A stretch of 28,399 nucleotides of DNA from Ignavibacteria bacterium (GTDB lineage: Bacteria; Bacteroidota; Ignavibacteria; Tepidaquicellales; OLB5), in assembly GCA_027492415.1 (NCBI GenBank), contig JAPUEV010000051.1, positions 1 to 28,399 on the forward strand, written 5' to 3'. A program made the translations under genes and the position numbers. Below are positions 1-8,122 of the stretch, in pieces; the first letter of the stretch is position 1; each line of letters begins with the position of its first letter. The notes under the pieces were generated by a model. It was not told where the DNA came from, did no database searches, and saw nothing but the letters and a program-made list of their open reading frames with translations.

Positions 1-417
1 AATTATAATATTGTTTTAACGGGTTCCGCTGATGAGAAAGAATATGTTTCGGCAATTTTAAATAAAGCAAAGTATAAAGATAATATTACTGACCATTCAG
101 GTAAGCTGAATGTAAATGAGCTGGTTTCACTTATCAATAATTCACTATGCCTCATAACCAATGATAGCGGTCCGCTGCATTTAGCTTCTGCGCTCAATAA
201 ACCGGTAATTGCGTTTTACGGACCTGAATCACCTGCCCGGTACGGACCGTTAAGCGATAAAAAGCTTGTATTCTACCGCGGGCTGGAGTGCTCTCCATGC
301 ATGAGCATAAGCAACAGCAAAACCGTGAACTGCATTTACAGCGAACCCAGATGCATGACAGGATTCGATGTAAATGAAATAATTTTTAAAACAAAAGATT
401 TTATAAATTCACTTTAA
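1..417 (+). CDS. Glycosyltransferase family 9 (heptosyltransferase-like), 3' end only
   Basis: The frame is open from base 1 to a TAA at 415-417, so only the last 138 residues are present. They contain the family 9 C-terminal signature: TNDSGPLHLASAL followed by a P..AFYGPESP.RYGP segment (about 157-250), which forms the nucleotide-sugar binding site in ADP-heptose:LPS heptosyltransferases. A later C.PC...C pattern is also common in this family. GT9 enzymes transfer heptose or a related sugar to lipopolysaccharide core or other surface glycans at the cytoplasmic face of the inner membrane. The flippase, GT87 and radical SAM genes that follow fit a surface-polysaccharide locus. The exact sugar and acceptor cannot be told from this fragment. 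Confidence 0.85.
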   Translation, partial: NYNIVLTGSADEKEYVSAILNKAKYKDNITDHSGKLNVNELVSLINNSLCLITNDSGPLHLASALNKPVIAFYGPESPARYGPLSDKKLVFYRGLECSPCMSISNSKTVNCIYSEPRCMTGFDVNEIIFKTKDFINSL

Positions 418-462
418 CCGAAATCTATTCTCTTTCAAAATTGCTGTTTTATTTTAATTGTC

Positions 463-515
463 AGGACCTTTAGGTCGTGGGGTTAGGTAGAGTAACAACC
501 AGGGCTTTAGCCCCG
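463..515. repeat. REP-like extragenic element with two small palindromes
   Basis: Between the GT9 and flippase genes there are two short inverted repeats, each closed by a TTTA loop. One is GACC-TTTA-GGTC (465-476) and the other is GGGC-TTTA-GCCC (about 502-514). They are separated by a G/T-rich spacer. The paired layout resembles the extragenic palindromic repeats scattered in Bacteroidota genomes, but only this copy is in the window, so repetition is inferred. It could also attenuate transcription between the two genes. Confidence 0.4.
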
Positions 516-580
516 ATTTTGTATCTTTTTGAACAAATACTTTTCTAATTTTAACATTCGTTTTGTTATAATATTATTTC

Positions 581-1819
581 TTGAAACATCTCACAAATAA
601 AATACTCAAAGATACATTTATTGTGATGTTATCAAACATCATCAATTATGCCGGCATGTTCATTATTGCAGTAATGATTACAAGGCTTGCAGGTACCAGT
701 GAGCTCGGTGAATTCACATATATATTTGCCATCAGCTCAGTTCTGTCGGTAATATCAGAGTTCGGCTTATCCCAGTTATTGATCAGAAAAATAAATTCAG
801 GCCGCACAGAGACCTTCTCGCTTATCAGAAATACCAACCTGTTTAAATTTGTGCTTTCAGTTTCATGTGTTCTTATAGCTTTATTGGTTCTGTTTTTTAT
901 CAATAATGAGCAGATCAGCTTAATATACATTGCAGGACTTGCGGTAATTATACCCAGGGCTTATCAGTCAACTTATGAATCCGCAATTCGCGCTTTAATG
1001 AAACAGAGCATGCCTGCCCTTTTAAAAAGTATTAATACATTTATTCAGATCATACTGGCTTACTTTATTTTGAAAACAAGCGGCAGTTTACTAGGTATTT
1101 TTGTTATAATTCTGGTAACAGAAACAATAACTGCACTTGCATTCAAAATATCAGCTGCAAAAATCTGGCGCTCTCAAAAAATAACATTTACCAAACCCCT
1201 TCCATTTTCACAGGTTAAGCCAATGATCAGGGAATCTTTTCCGTTCTTTGGAAGTAATTTCCTTTCGCTGTCAATTCCCCGGGTTGTAATTATTATACTT
1301 GGTAATTTAACATCTCCGGCTTCAGTCGGAATATTTTCTGCCGCTTCCAGATTTTCAAACGGAATAGGCTTAGTTTCCGGTGCTATATATAATACTATTT
1401 ACCCGGTAATGACAGATCCTTCAACGGATGACAGTACCCGTTACACAATTGCCAAAAAGTTTATTTTATATGCTTTTATTACCGGCGCATTAATTGCGTC
1501 TTTAATTTATTTATTTGCTGAAACTATTATCGGCATTACTTTTAAAATACCAGAGTCTGTTCCTGTTTTAAAGCTGATGAGTTTTACAGTTTTACCTATT
1601 CTCGTTTACTCTGTTATACAGCCTTTCCTGTTTTCGGTAAATCAGGAAAAATATATAATGAAAATATATGCTTTCATTTGGATAATGAATATTCTGACAG
1701 GTATTTTTGCGATACATCATCATAATTACATGGGTGCAGCAATAAATTCAGTAATAATTGAATATTCTTTACTCATATTATTTATTTTAAAATTTATTTT
1801 CTCTAAACCAAAGTTATAA
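581..1819 (+). CDS. Wzx-type polysaccharide flippase
   Basis: A 412-residue, almost entirely hydrophobic protein with about 12 predicted membrane segments. Its N-terminus (NIINYAGMFIIAVMITRLAG then LGEFTYIFA) is typical of the oligosaccharide flippase / MATE-like polysaccharide biosynthesis family. Such proteins flip undecaprenyl-linked glycan units across the inner membrane. The ORF has no ATG before residue 16. The TTG at 581 is the best start because it keeps the basic leader (KHLTNKILKD) before the first membrane helix, and an in-frame TAA lies at 569-571. No Shine-Dalgarno is visible. Its position between a GT9 gene and a GT87-like gene supports a role in O-antigen or exopolysaccharide export. 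The substrate cannot be told. Confidence 0.85.
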   Translation: MKHLTNKILKDTFIVMLSNIINYAGMFIIAVMITRLAGTSELGEFTYIFAISSVLSVISEFGLSQLLIRKINSGRTETFSLIRNTNLFKFVLSVSCVLIALLVLFFINNEQISLIYIAGLAVIIPRAYQSTYESAIRALMKQSMPALLKSINTFIQIILAYFILKTSGSLLGIFVIILVTETITALAFKISAAKIWRSQKITFTKPLPFSQVKPMIRESFPFFGSNFLSLSIPRVVIIILGNLTSPASVGIFSAASRFSNGIGLVSGAIYNTIYPVMTDPSTDDSTRYTIAKKFILYAFITGALIASLIYLFAETIIGITFKIPESVPVLKLMSFTVLPILVYSVIQPFLFSVNQEKYIMKIYAFIWIMNILTGIFAIHHHNYMGAAINSVIIEYSLLILFILKFIFSKPKL

Positions 1820-1885
1820 GGCAGCATAATTTTTATTTATGAAGGGTTATCTTTTATTAATACATATCGCTAAATTTGCTCATCA

Positions 1886-3379
1886 ATGATAGCGTTAATT
1901 AATCCAAAATCGGCTAATTGGGGGTTCCGTGTCCCTAATTCACTACTTACCCTCGGGGCATTCCTTGAAGGCAGGTATGATTATACTATAATAGATGAAA
2001 ACCTGGGAGTAAATGCTGTAAATAAGCTGGCAAAACTGATTCAAAATGGCTTAAAGTATATCGGAATTACTGTAATGCCCGCTATGCAGCTTCGCGGAGC
2101 CTATTCTATTTCAAAAGAGATCAAAACCCGCTTCCCCGAAGTAAACATTATCTGGGGCGGATACTTCTCTTCAATGCATCCAAATACTGTATTAAAATCA
2201 CCTTACATTGATTTCGTACTAAAGGGACATGCTGAATATTCATTTATAGAACTGCTGGATTCCCTCGAAGGAAAACCCGGAGCTAAAGCGCTCAGCCAGA
2301 TTGCAGGATTATCTTATAAATCAGGTGATACCATTTCTCACAACCAGAAAGCTGAACCAATAGACCCTGATCTCATTCCCAGGCTGCCATATCACAAAGT
2401 GGATGTAGATAAGTATCTGAACTTCGGTAAAACATACCTTGGTCCAAGGACAATAGGTTACCACTCAAGTGTTGGCTGTCCGTTTCTGTGCGGATTCTGC
2501 GCCGTAGCCGGTATATACAAAGGTAAATGGCTGGGCAGAAGTGCTGAGCTCACAGCATCGGATATAATATTCCTGAAAGAAAAATATAACATTGGCGCTG
2601 TTGAGTTCCACGATAACAATTTTTTTGTGGCAGAAAAACGTGTGTATGATTTCGCCAAGGCTGTAAACGGCTTAGGCATTGGCTGGTGGGGCGAAGCAAG
2701 ACCCGATACGGTAATGAAGTTCTCTGATGAAACATGGCAAATGATGGCTGATGCAGGCTGCAAAATGATATTCTACGGGGCTGAAACAAGCAACGATGAG
2801 CTGTTAAAGCTTATGCATAAAGGCGGCACGCAAAACGCGCAGACACTCCTTGACCTAGCTGAAAAATCAAAGAAGTATGGTATCGTACCGGAGCTTTCAT
2901 TTGTGCTGGGCAACCCCACAGATAATGTTACACGTGATATTGAAACTGACCTTAAGTTCATAAAAAAAATTAAGGCAATTAATCCTGCCGCTGAAATTGT
3001 TATTTACACATATTCACCTGTAAATTTTGAGGATTCAGAAATGTCACTTGCCGCAAAGCTGAAAGGATTTGATTATCCAAAATCACTTGAAGAGTGGGTC
3101 TCGCCCAAATGGCAGAATTTTGACCTGAGGAAAAATCCACTGACCCCCTGGCTGAAGCCGCACCACTTTAAAATGATACGGAATTTTGAAAAAACACTGA
3201 ACGCGTATTACCCAACTAACAGTGATCTTAAAATAAAGGGGTGGAAACGTTCGGTCTTAAAGCTTTTAGGCAGCTGGCGCTATAAGACAGATTTTTATAC
3301 CGCACCGTATGAAATAATGCTCACTCAAAAGCTTTTAAAATACCGCCAACCGGAAATTGAAGGCTTTGCACAATCATGA
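1886..3379 (+). CDS. B12-binding-domain radical SAM enzyme
   Basis: A 497-residue protein with the layout of the BchE-like cobalamin radical SAM group. The N-terminal third (about 1-150) resembles the B12-binding fold and contains IIWGGYFSSMHP and a DFVLKGHAEYSF segment, which match the family's usual GG.H and V.GEGE landmarks. The radical SAM core starts near residue 195 with CPFLCGFC (C198, C202, C205), the [4Fe-4S]-binding CxxxCxxC motif. WWGEARPD and GCKMIFYGAETSN follow as core strands. A C-terminal region of about 130 residues has no recognised domain. Members methylate unactivated carbons or perform rearrangements on lipids, tetrapyrroles and antibiotics. The context suggests a lipid or glycolipid substrate, which is inference only. 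ATG start at 1886; no Shine-Dalgarno. Confidence 0.85.
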   Translation: MIALINPKSANWGFRVPNSLLTLGAFLEGRYDYTIIDENLGVNAVNKLAKLIQNGLKYIGITVMPAMQLRGAYSISKEIKTRFPEVNIIWGGYFSSMHPNTVLKSPYIDFVLKGHAEYSFIELLDSLEGKPGAKALSQIAGLSYKSGDTISHNQKAEPIDPDLIPRLPYHKVDVDKYLNFGKTYLGPRTIGYHSSVGCPFLCGFCAVAGIYKGKWLGRSAELTASDIIFLKEKYNIGAVEFHDNNFFVAEKRVYDFAKAVNGLGIGWWGEARPDTVMKFSDETWQMMADAGCKMIFYGAETSNDELLKLMHKGGTQNAQTLLDLAEKSKKYGIVPELSFVLGNPTDNVTRDIETDLKFIKKIKAINPAAEIVIYTYSPVNFEDSEMSLAAKLKGFDYPKSLEEWVSPKWQNFDLRKNPLTPWLKPHHFKMIRNFEKTLNAYYPTNSDLKIKGWKRSVLKLLGSWRYKTDFYTAPYEIMLTQKLLKYRQPEIEGFAQS

Positions 3380-3388
3380 ATAATAATA

Positions 3389-3459
3389 GGCGGCACGTCT
3401 TTGTTTAGGTCTTTGGTCATTGCCGCCCTAATTAATGCAGGCGGGCAAGCCACGCCTGC
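3389..3459. repeat. Two nested-type extragenic palindromes after the B12-rSAM gene
   Basis: Directly after the stop at 3379 there is an inverted repeat with 7-base arms: GGCGGCA at 3389-3395 and TGCCGCC at 3421-3427. A second hairpin follows, with GCAGGCG at 3437-3443, CGCCTGC at 3453-3459 and a 9-base loop. Both are GC-rich islands in AT-rich intergenic DNA, as in REP-like elements. They could also terminate or stabilise the upstream mRNA, but neither is followed by a clear T-tract. Confidence 0.5.
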
Positions 3460-3490
3460 TACATTGCAAAAATTTGCTTCTATAATTGCT

Positions 3491-3551
3491 CCCCTCCTTT
3501 CTTAAGGAGGGGAGGAGATAAATTTCCGGCAGGAAATTTATCGAGGGGTGG
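3491..3551. repeat. Double-hairpin REP-like element
   Basis: There are two perfect adjacent hairpins. The first has CCCCTCCTT (3491-3499) and AAGGAGGGG (3504-3512) with loop TCTT. The second has GATAAATTTCC (3517-3527) and GGAAATTTATC (3532-3542) with loop GGCA. The element closes with GAGGGGTGG, which is complementary to part of the first arm, so a larger cruciform-like fold is possible. Such compound palindromes are typical of dispersed extragenic repeats in this group. Only one copy lies in this window. Confidence 0.6.
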
Positions 3552-3658
3552 TTTCATCAATATTTAACCTTAGGATATACCTTTATTGAAAATTCTGAAC
3601 CGATCGGCCTCTGGAAATTTACTAACATTGAGAATCACATTTAACTGATAAATAGAAA

Positions 3659-4882
3659 CTGAAATACTCAAAAATAATACTTGCAGCACTCATTACCCTC
3701 GCATTAATGCATCTAATTTATTATACATGGATTAAATCCCCTGCACTTACCCACGGATTTGCATCATATTACACCTCAGCCAAAATGCTCACTGATGGAA
3801 GTGATATGGCTGCAGCTTATGATACAACATACTATTACTCAAAAATGCAGTCCTATGGCTTTGGAAGCGTAAAAGATCTATCTAACCTGCCAACCGGTTC
3901 CTTTGTAATGCTGCCATTGATATGGCTTGAGCCCGTTACAGCCAAAATAGTATGGAATGTACTCGGAATAATTTTTCTGTTTACTTCAATCCTGCTGCTG
4001 TTTAAAACCTTTGATATTCCGTTAAACGACGCGCCTGGTTTGATGCTAATCCTCATAACACTTCTTTTCTACCCTTTTTATTACAACTTAATTTACGGGC
4101 AGGCGTATGCATTTCTGCTGCTTCTTGCATCAGTTTCTATTTATGGATTTAAGAAAGATAATGCTTTACTAACGGCAATTCCATTAGCATTAATTATAAT
4201 TCTTAAAGGGTATGGATTATTTCCCCTTGCTGCACTGCTTCTTTTAAGGAAGCCGAAAATGTTTCTGTATACATCAGGATTAGCAGCAGTAATTTTTCTG
4301 CTAACGCTTCCTTTGTTCGGAATTTCTGCATGGCAGATGTATTACGCTAAGTTTTATTCAGTAGTTGCGTACGGTGAGTATTCTTCAAATGCTGCTTACC
4401 AAACACTAGGCAGCCTGCTTGGACATTTATTCAGCTATAATTCCACTGCAAACCGGAACGCCTTGTTATCCATTCCTAAAATATACGTTTATTACTTCAC
4501 GCAAATAACCGGATTGATAGTTTTATATTTCCTTTCAATAAGATTCAGAAAAGAAAACATATTGGTATTTTTTGTCATGAGCTTTGCGTTGAACGTAATA
4601 TTTTCCCCTGCTGCTGAGGATTACCACTCGTTATTTTATATACCGCTGATATTTTTAACCGGAAGCATGTTTTTAAAAGATCTAAATTTAAGATCTACTG
4701 GTACATATTTATTCACCTTGGCCATTCTATTATTAATGCTGCCCATTCCCTTCAGGCAAATACAGGATACGGCTTTTCCGTTATATATACTGGCATATCC
4801 AAGACTTTATGGTGCGATAATTTTACTTTTAATCACAATATTAATTTCAAAACCGCGCATTGGCGTAAACAATGAACTATAA
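3659..4882 (+). CDS. GT87-like (DUF2029) polytopic membrane glycosyltransferase
   Basis: A multi-span membrane protein of 407 residues if started at CTG 3659, or 391 from the ATG at 3707. After the first helix it has an extracytoplasmic-type stretch (HGFASYYTSAKMLTDG) and then a P.GSFVMLPLIWLEP.TAK.VWN segment. This matches the mannosyltransferase family GT87, which uses polyprenyl-phosphate mannose on the outer side of the membrane. I prefer the CTG start: the frame opens after a TAG at 3653, and KYSKIILAALITLALMHLIY forms a complete basic-plus-hydrophobic first helix, which the ATG at 3707 would cut in half. Its stop overlaps the start of the next gene by 11 bases, suggesting translational coupling. 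It probably adds a sugar to a lipid-linked glycan. Confidence 0.75.
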   Translation: MKYSKIILAALITLALMHLIYYTWIKSPALTHGFASYYTSAKMLTDGSDMAAAYDTTYYYSKMQSYGFGSVKDLSNLPTGSFVMLPLIWLEPVTAKIVWNVLGIIFLFTSILLLFKTFDIPLNDAPGLMLILITLLFYPFYYNLIYGQAYAFLLLLASVSIYGFKKDNALLTAIPLALIIILKGYGLFPLAALLLLRKPKMFLYTSGLAAVIFLLTLPLFGISAWQMYYAKFYSVVAYGEYSSNAAYQTLGSLLGHLFSYNSTANRNALLSIPKIYVYYFTQITGLIVLYFLSIRFRKENILVFFVMSFALNVIFSPAAEDYHSLFYIPLIFLTGSMFLKDLNLRSTGTYLFTLAILLLMLPIPFRQIQDTAFPLYILAYPRLYGAIILLLITILISKPRIGVNNEL

Positions 4883-5912
4883 AGCTTTCTTAAATACCGT
4901 TTCCTCAAAAGTACACTCAATGCCTGTTGTGATATTATATGTAACAGAAGGCTGTAATCTAAAATGCTTAAGCTGTTCATACAGGCTTCCGATGCCGGGT
5001 GAGCTTTCCTTTGAAGAAATAAAAGACCTGGCCAGTGAACTGGGGTCATTTGGATTAAAACATATTGTTTATTCCGGAGGTGAGCCTTTGCTGAGGCGTG
5101 ATTTCAGGGAAATTTGTGCTGTGTTTGCCGGGCTTAAAGTAAAGCAAACACTTTTAACAAACGGACTTTTACTTGCAAAACGAGCCGTAGAATTCAAAGG
5201 TGTATTTGATGAAATAATTGTATCACTTGATGGCGCTGATGCAGCAACACATAACCGCCTCAGGGGTGTTAATTCATTTGACCTGATACTCGATGGAATT
5301 CAGAAAGCCCGCCTGGCAAATTCTGCAAAACAGATATCTATACGTACAGTCATACAAAAACAGAATTTCAGGCAGCTGCCCGGTTTTATTGAGCTTGCAA
5401 AACAAACTGGTGTCAGCCGCATTTCATTCCTTGCAGCCGATGTATCCAGCGAGGCATATGGCAGGGATAATGACCCGGCCCGCGGCGATGTTGCTGCGGA
5501 AAGCACACTGGCGCTTAATAAAGATGAGGTGCCTGAGATGAAGGATATTATTTACCAGGCATCACTGAAATATAAAAATGAGTTTGAAAGCTGGCTGATA
5601 TCTGAATCACCCGGAAAGCTTGGGCACATTGCAAATTACTATGCAGCTTTGATAGGCATGGATACCTTTCCTGAGAATTTATGTAATGCGCCGATGGTTT
5701 CTTCAGTAATTACTTCCACGGGTGATATTCACCCGTGTTTTTTCCTGCCTAAGTACGGCAATATCCGGGAGAGTTCCTTTAACCAGCTGATTAATTCAGG
5801 ATCAATTATTAATACCCGTAAGAAAGTAAAATTAATGGAGCCCGAACGCTGCCAAAAATGCGTGTGTACACTTTTCACTTCTTCCCGCCGAGCCTTGATG
5901 GATAGATTTTAG
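4872..5912 (+). CDS. Radical SAM enzyme with shortened SPASM-type tail
   Basis: A 346-residue radical SAM protein. CNLKCLSC (C28, C32, C35) binds the SAM cluster, SGGEPLLRRD is the GGE strand that contacts SAM, and ISLDGAD-type core strands follow (IIVSLDGADAATHNRLRG). The C-terminus has a CX12GX4C pattern (CNAP...TGDIHPC) and then CQKCVC. This matches the first half of a SPASM domain but lacks the usual closing CX5CX3C, so it may hold one auxiliary cluster (twitch-like) rather than two. SPASM proteins modify peptides or oxidise sugars and alcohols. The start ATG lies inside the GT87 gene, so the two are probably co-translated, which suggests a carbohydrate substrate. A peptide substrate is less likely because no small precursor gene lies nearby. 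Confidence 0.85.
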   Translation: MNYKAFLNTVSSKVHSMPVVILYVTEGCNLKCLSCSYRLPMPGELSFEEIKDLASELGSFGLKHIVYSGGEPLLRRDFREICAVFAGLKVKQTLLTNGLLLAKRAVEFKGVFDEIIVSLDGADAATHNRLRGVNSFDLILDGIQKARLANSAKQISIRTVIQKQNFRQLPGFIELAKQTGVSRISFLAADVSSEAYGRDNDPARGDVAAESTLALNKDEVPEMKDIIYQASLKYKNEFESWLISESPGKLGHIANYYAALIGMDTFPENLCNAPMVSSVITSTGDIHPCFFLPKYGNIRESSFNQLINSGSIINTRKKVKLMEPERCQKCVCTLFTSSRRALMDRF

Positions 5913-6078
5913 CAGTGTTTAATTTCCCGGTAACTTCAGGCGACCCGCTGAAATGTCTGAACCTTCCGTTTTACATTTAAAATCTACTTTTCTTTAATTA
6001 CTTTATAAATCAATTATTTATATTGCAATTATTAAAACACTTTTAAGAAAATTTCTCTTCCTCTACAGGTATCATTTA

Positions 6079-6708
6079 TTGGTGAAGCCAAAAATGAAGC
6101 AGGTGGTATTTGAAAATATCGGCAGGTTTTCATTTACTGTCAGGCCAACTGTATTTAATCCAAAAGATTTTGTTTCCAGTGAAGTGTTCATAAGTTTTAT
6201 TAAGAATATGGAGCTTGGTGGCTGCAATATTCTTGATATGGGTTCCGGCTCAGGTGTTGTAAGCATTTTTGCTGCATCAAAAGGGGCGGTTTGCACAGCT
6301 GTTGATATTAATCCCGTTGCGGTAAAATGTATCAATGAAAATATTATCCAGAATCATTTTACAAAAAAGATCACAGCAGTTGAATCAGACCTTTTTGAAT
6401 CAAAGCTGCTGCAGAACAAATTATTTGATATTATTTTTTTTAATCCACCGTATTATAAAGGGAATCCGCAAAACAATTTTGAGCGCGCTTTCAAAGGCGG
6501 ACCCCGCCTCGAAGTAATAGACCGTTTCCTGGATGATGCAAAAAAATTCCTGGCTCCGTCTGGCTGGCTTTGCATGCTTGTTTCCTCTGATATGGATATT
6601 AATGATCTTTACCGCAGGCTTAAAGAAACGGGCTACACTTACAGGATATTACAAACCAATAAAAAGTTCTTTGAAACGTTTTATATAATAGAAGCAGTTA
6701 TAAGATAG
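6079..6708 (+). CDS. HemK2/PrmC-like class I methyltransferase
   Basis: A 209-residue SAM-dependent methyltransferase. ILDMGSGSGVVSIFAASKGA is motif I, AVDINP is the acidic strand-2 end that binds the ribose of SAM, and FNPPYY is the NPPY motif that positions an amide or amine nitrogen. The later GGPRLEVIDRFLDDAKKFL stretch resembles the HemK2 (N6AMT1/Mtq2) branch, which methylates glutamine or another nitrogen, more than bacterial PrmC, which has an extra N-terminal helical domain missing here. The substrate is unknown. The start is uncertain: TTG 6079, GTG 6082 and ATG 6094 are all in frame. It stands alone, with 166 bases before it and 34 before the next gene. Confidence 0.75.
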   Translation: MVKPKMKQVVFENIGRFSFTVRPTVFNPKDFVSSEVFISFIKNMELGGCNILDMGSGSGVVSIFAASKGAVCTAVDINPVAVKCINENIIQNHFTKKITAVESDLFESKLLQNKLFDIIFFNPPYYKGNPQNNFERAFKGGPRLEVIDRFLDDAKKFLAPSGWLCMLVSSDMDINDLYRRLKETGYTYRILQTNKKFFETFYIIEAVIR

Positions 6709-6742
6709 TGTAATTACATTTTCGGGAGAATATTAACAATTC

Positions 6743-8002
6743 ATGGATTGGAGAGTTTTTTTGTTTATTGGCATTTTACTTGGGCTGCAAACCCTTGTTT
6801 ACTTTACGTTTATAAACTACTGGAAAACCACTAAGTTTTATAAGCCATCGCACAGGTGGATAGTCCTTATCCCGTTTGCAGTATTTAACGTTTCATTCAT
6901 TATAATTTCAATTGTTTGGGGCAGAAATTTTGCGCCACCTGAATGGTTTAAAATAATTGCATTATACCCCTTCTATGTATGGATTGCAGCTACTTTCTTT
7001 ATCTCGCTCTGGCTTCTTATCGGCAAAATAATAAAGCTTCCTTTCCAGATACCCGTATGGATTGCAAAAATTTTCAGACCGATGCGAAATAAGATCAAAG
7101 CGCTTAAAGAAAAGAAAGCGGTTAAAACAGTTGATCTCTCACGGCGTAAATTTGTGCGCTATGCTACAATGGGAATATCAACTTACGCTTTTGCAGGCGC
7201 GGCGTATGGTATGATGAAACATGATTCCTATGAAATTGATTACAAAGATATTAAAATTGATAACCTGCCGCCGGAATTAAAGGGGACAACAATTACCTTA
7301 TTAAGCGATATCCACGCAGGGCAGTATATGAATGAAGAGGAAATGCGTGATTACTGTGATGTGGTTAATTCACTAGGCTCTGATATTATCTGTATACCCG
7401 GTGATTTTGTAAATTATGAATCACGCGATATTCACATGCTTACTTCGGGCTTTCGTGATATGAAAGCTAAGTACGGCGTATACGGCTCGCTTGGCAACCA
7501 TGATTTCTTCCAGAACCCTGATTATGTTTCTAAAGCCCTGCTTAATGAATCACCCGTTCAGCTTTTGCGCAATGAACACCGGGTAATTAATATTAACGGT
7601 AAAGAGCTTTACATGCTTGGAATTGATGACACACAATCATCCGGAGCAAGGATGGATGAAGTATTAAAGTATTACGGTGCAATGGATGAATTCCTTAAAA
7701 CAAATGATCCTAAATTCAATACATCGCCAAAGGTGCTGCTATGCCATAAGCCATACGGCTTTGATACACTCGCGAAAAAAGATATCGACCTCATTCTTTC
7801 AGGGCATACACACGGCGGACAGGTTGTACCCGTTAAATTCGGAAACTTCAATCTTTCATTTGCGGCTACCGTCAGCAAATACATTGAAGGCTTATATAAA
7901 ATAGGCAAATCAAACATGTATGTTTCCCGGGGTATCGGTTCAGTTGGTCTTCCTATAAGAATTAACTGTCCCCCCGAAATTACAAAAATAACATTGGTTT
8001 AA
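6743..8002 (+). CDS. Membrane-anchored metallophosphoesterase (YaeI/LpxG-like)
   Basis: A 419-residue protein with two parts. Residues 1-100 hold three predicted membrane helices, followed by a basic linker and a twin-arginine-like SRRKFVRYA (about 132) before another hydrophobic stretch. Residues 180-419 form a calcineurin-like phosphoesterase with all the metal-binding motifs: SDIHAG (D189, H191), GDFVNYE, GNHDFF, CHKP and GHTHGGQ. Family members hydrolyse phosphodiester or pyrophosphate bonds. YaeI-type relatives act in envelope lipid metabolism, and chlamydial LpxG cleaves UDP-2,3-diacylglucosamine. The membrane anchor fits a lipid-linked substrate. Start ATG 6743; a GGGAG 14 bases upstream is too distant to be a convincing Shine-Dalgarno. 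Confidence 0.85.
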   Translation: MDWRVFLFIGILLGLQTLVYFTFINYWKTTKFYKPSHRWIVLIPFAVFNVSFIIISIVWGRNFAPPEWFKIIALYPFYVWIAATFFISLWLLIGKIIKLPFQIPVWIAKIFRPMRNKIKALKEKKAVKTVDLSRRKFVRYATMGISTYAFAGAAYGMMKHDSYEIDYKDIKIDNLPPELKGTTITLLSDIHAGQYMNEEEMRDYCDVVNSLGSDIICIPGDFVNYESRDIHMLTSGFRDMKAKYGVYGSLGNHDFFQNPDYVSKALLNESPVQLLRNEHRVININGKELYMLGIDDTQSSGARMDEVLKYYGAMDEFLKTNDPKFNTSPKVLLCHKPYGFDTLAKKDIDLILSGHTHGGQVVPVKFGNFNLSFAATVSKYIEGLYKIGKSNMYVSRGIGSVGLPIRINCPPEITKITLV

Positions 8003-8122
8003 CGCATAGGATGTTTTACTAATTATACTGAAAATTGGCATTCAAAAACCAGCCTTGATATATTATTTTACATATATCTGGTTAAGATAAAACAGAGTTT
8101 CTTGAACTAAACCTTTTGATCA

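Noticed and set aside
567..572. TATAAT before the flippase TTG start
   Set aside because: No matching -35 element is seen, and Bacteroidota promoters differ. It overlaps the in-frame stop and is likely chance.
5936..5955. A short palindrome after the SPASM gene
   Set aside because: Only about five bases pair and no T-tract follows, so I do not call it a terminator.
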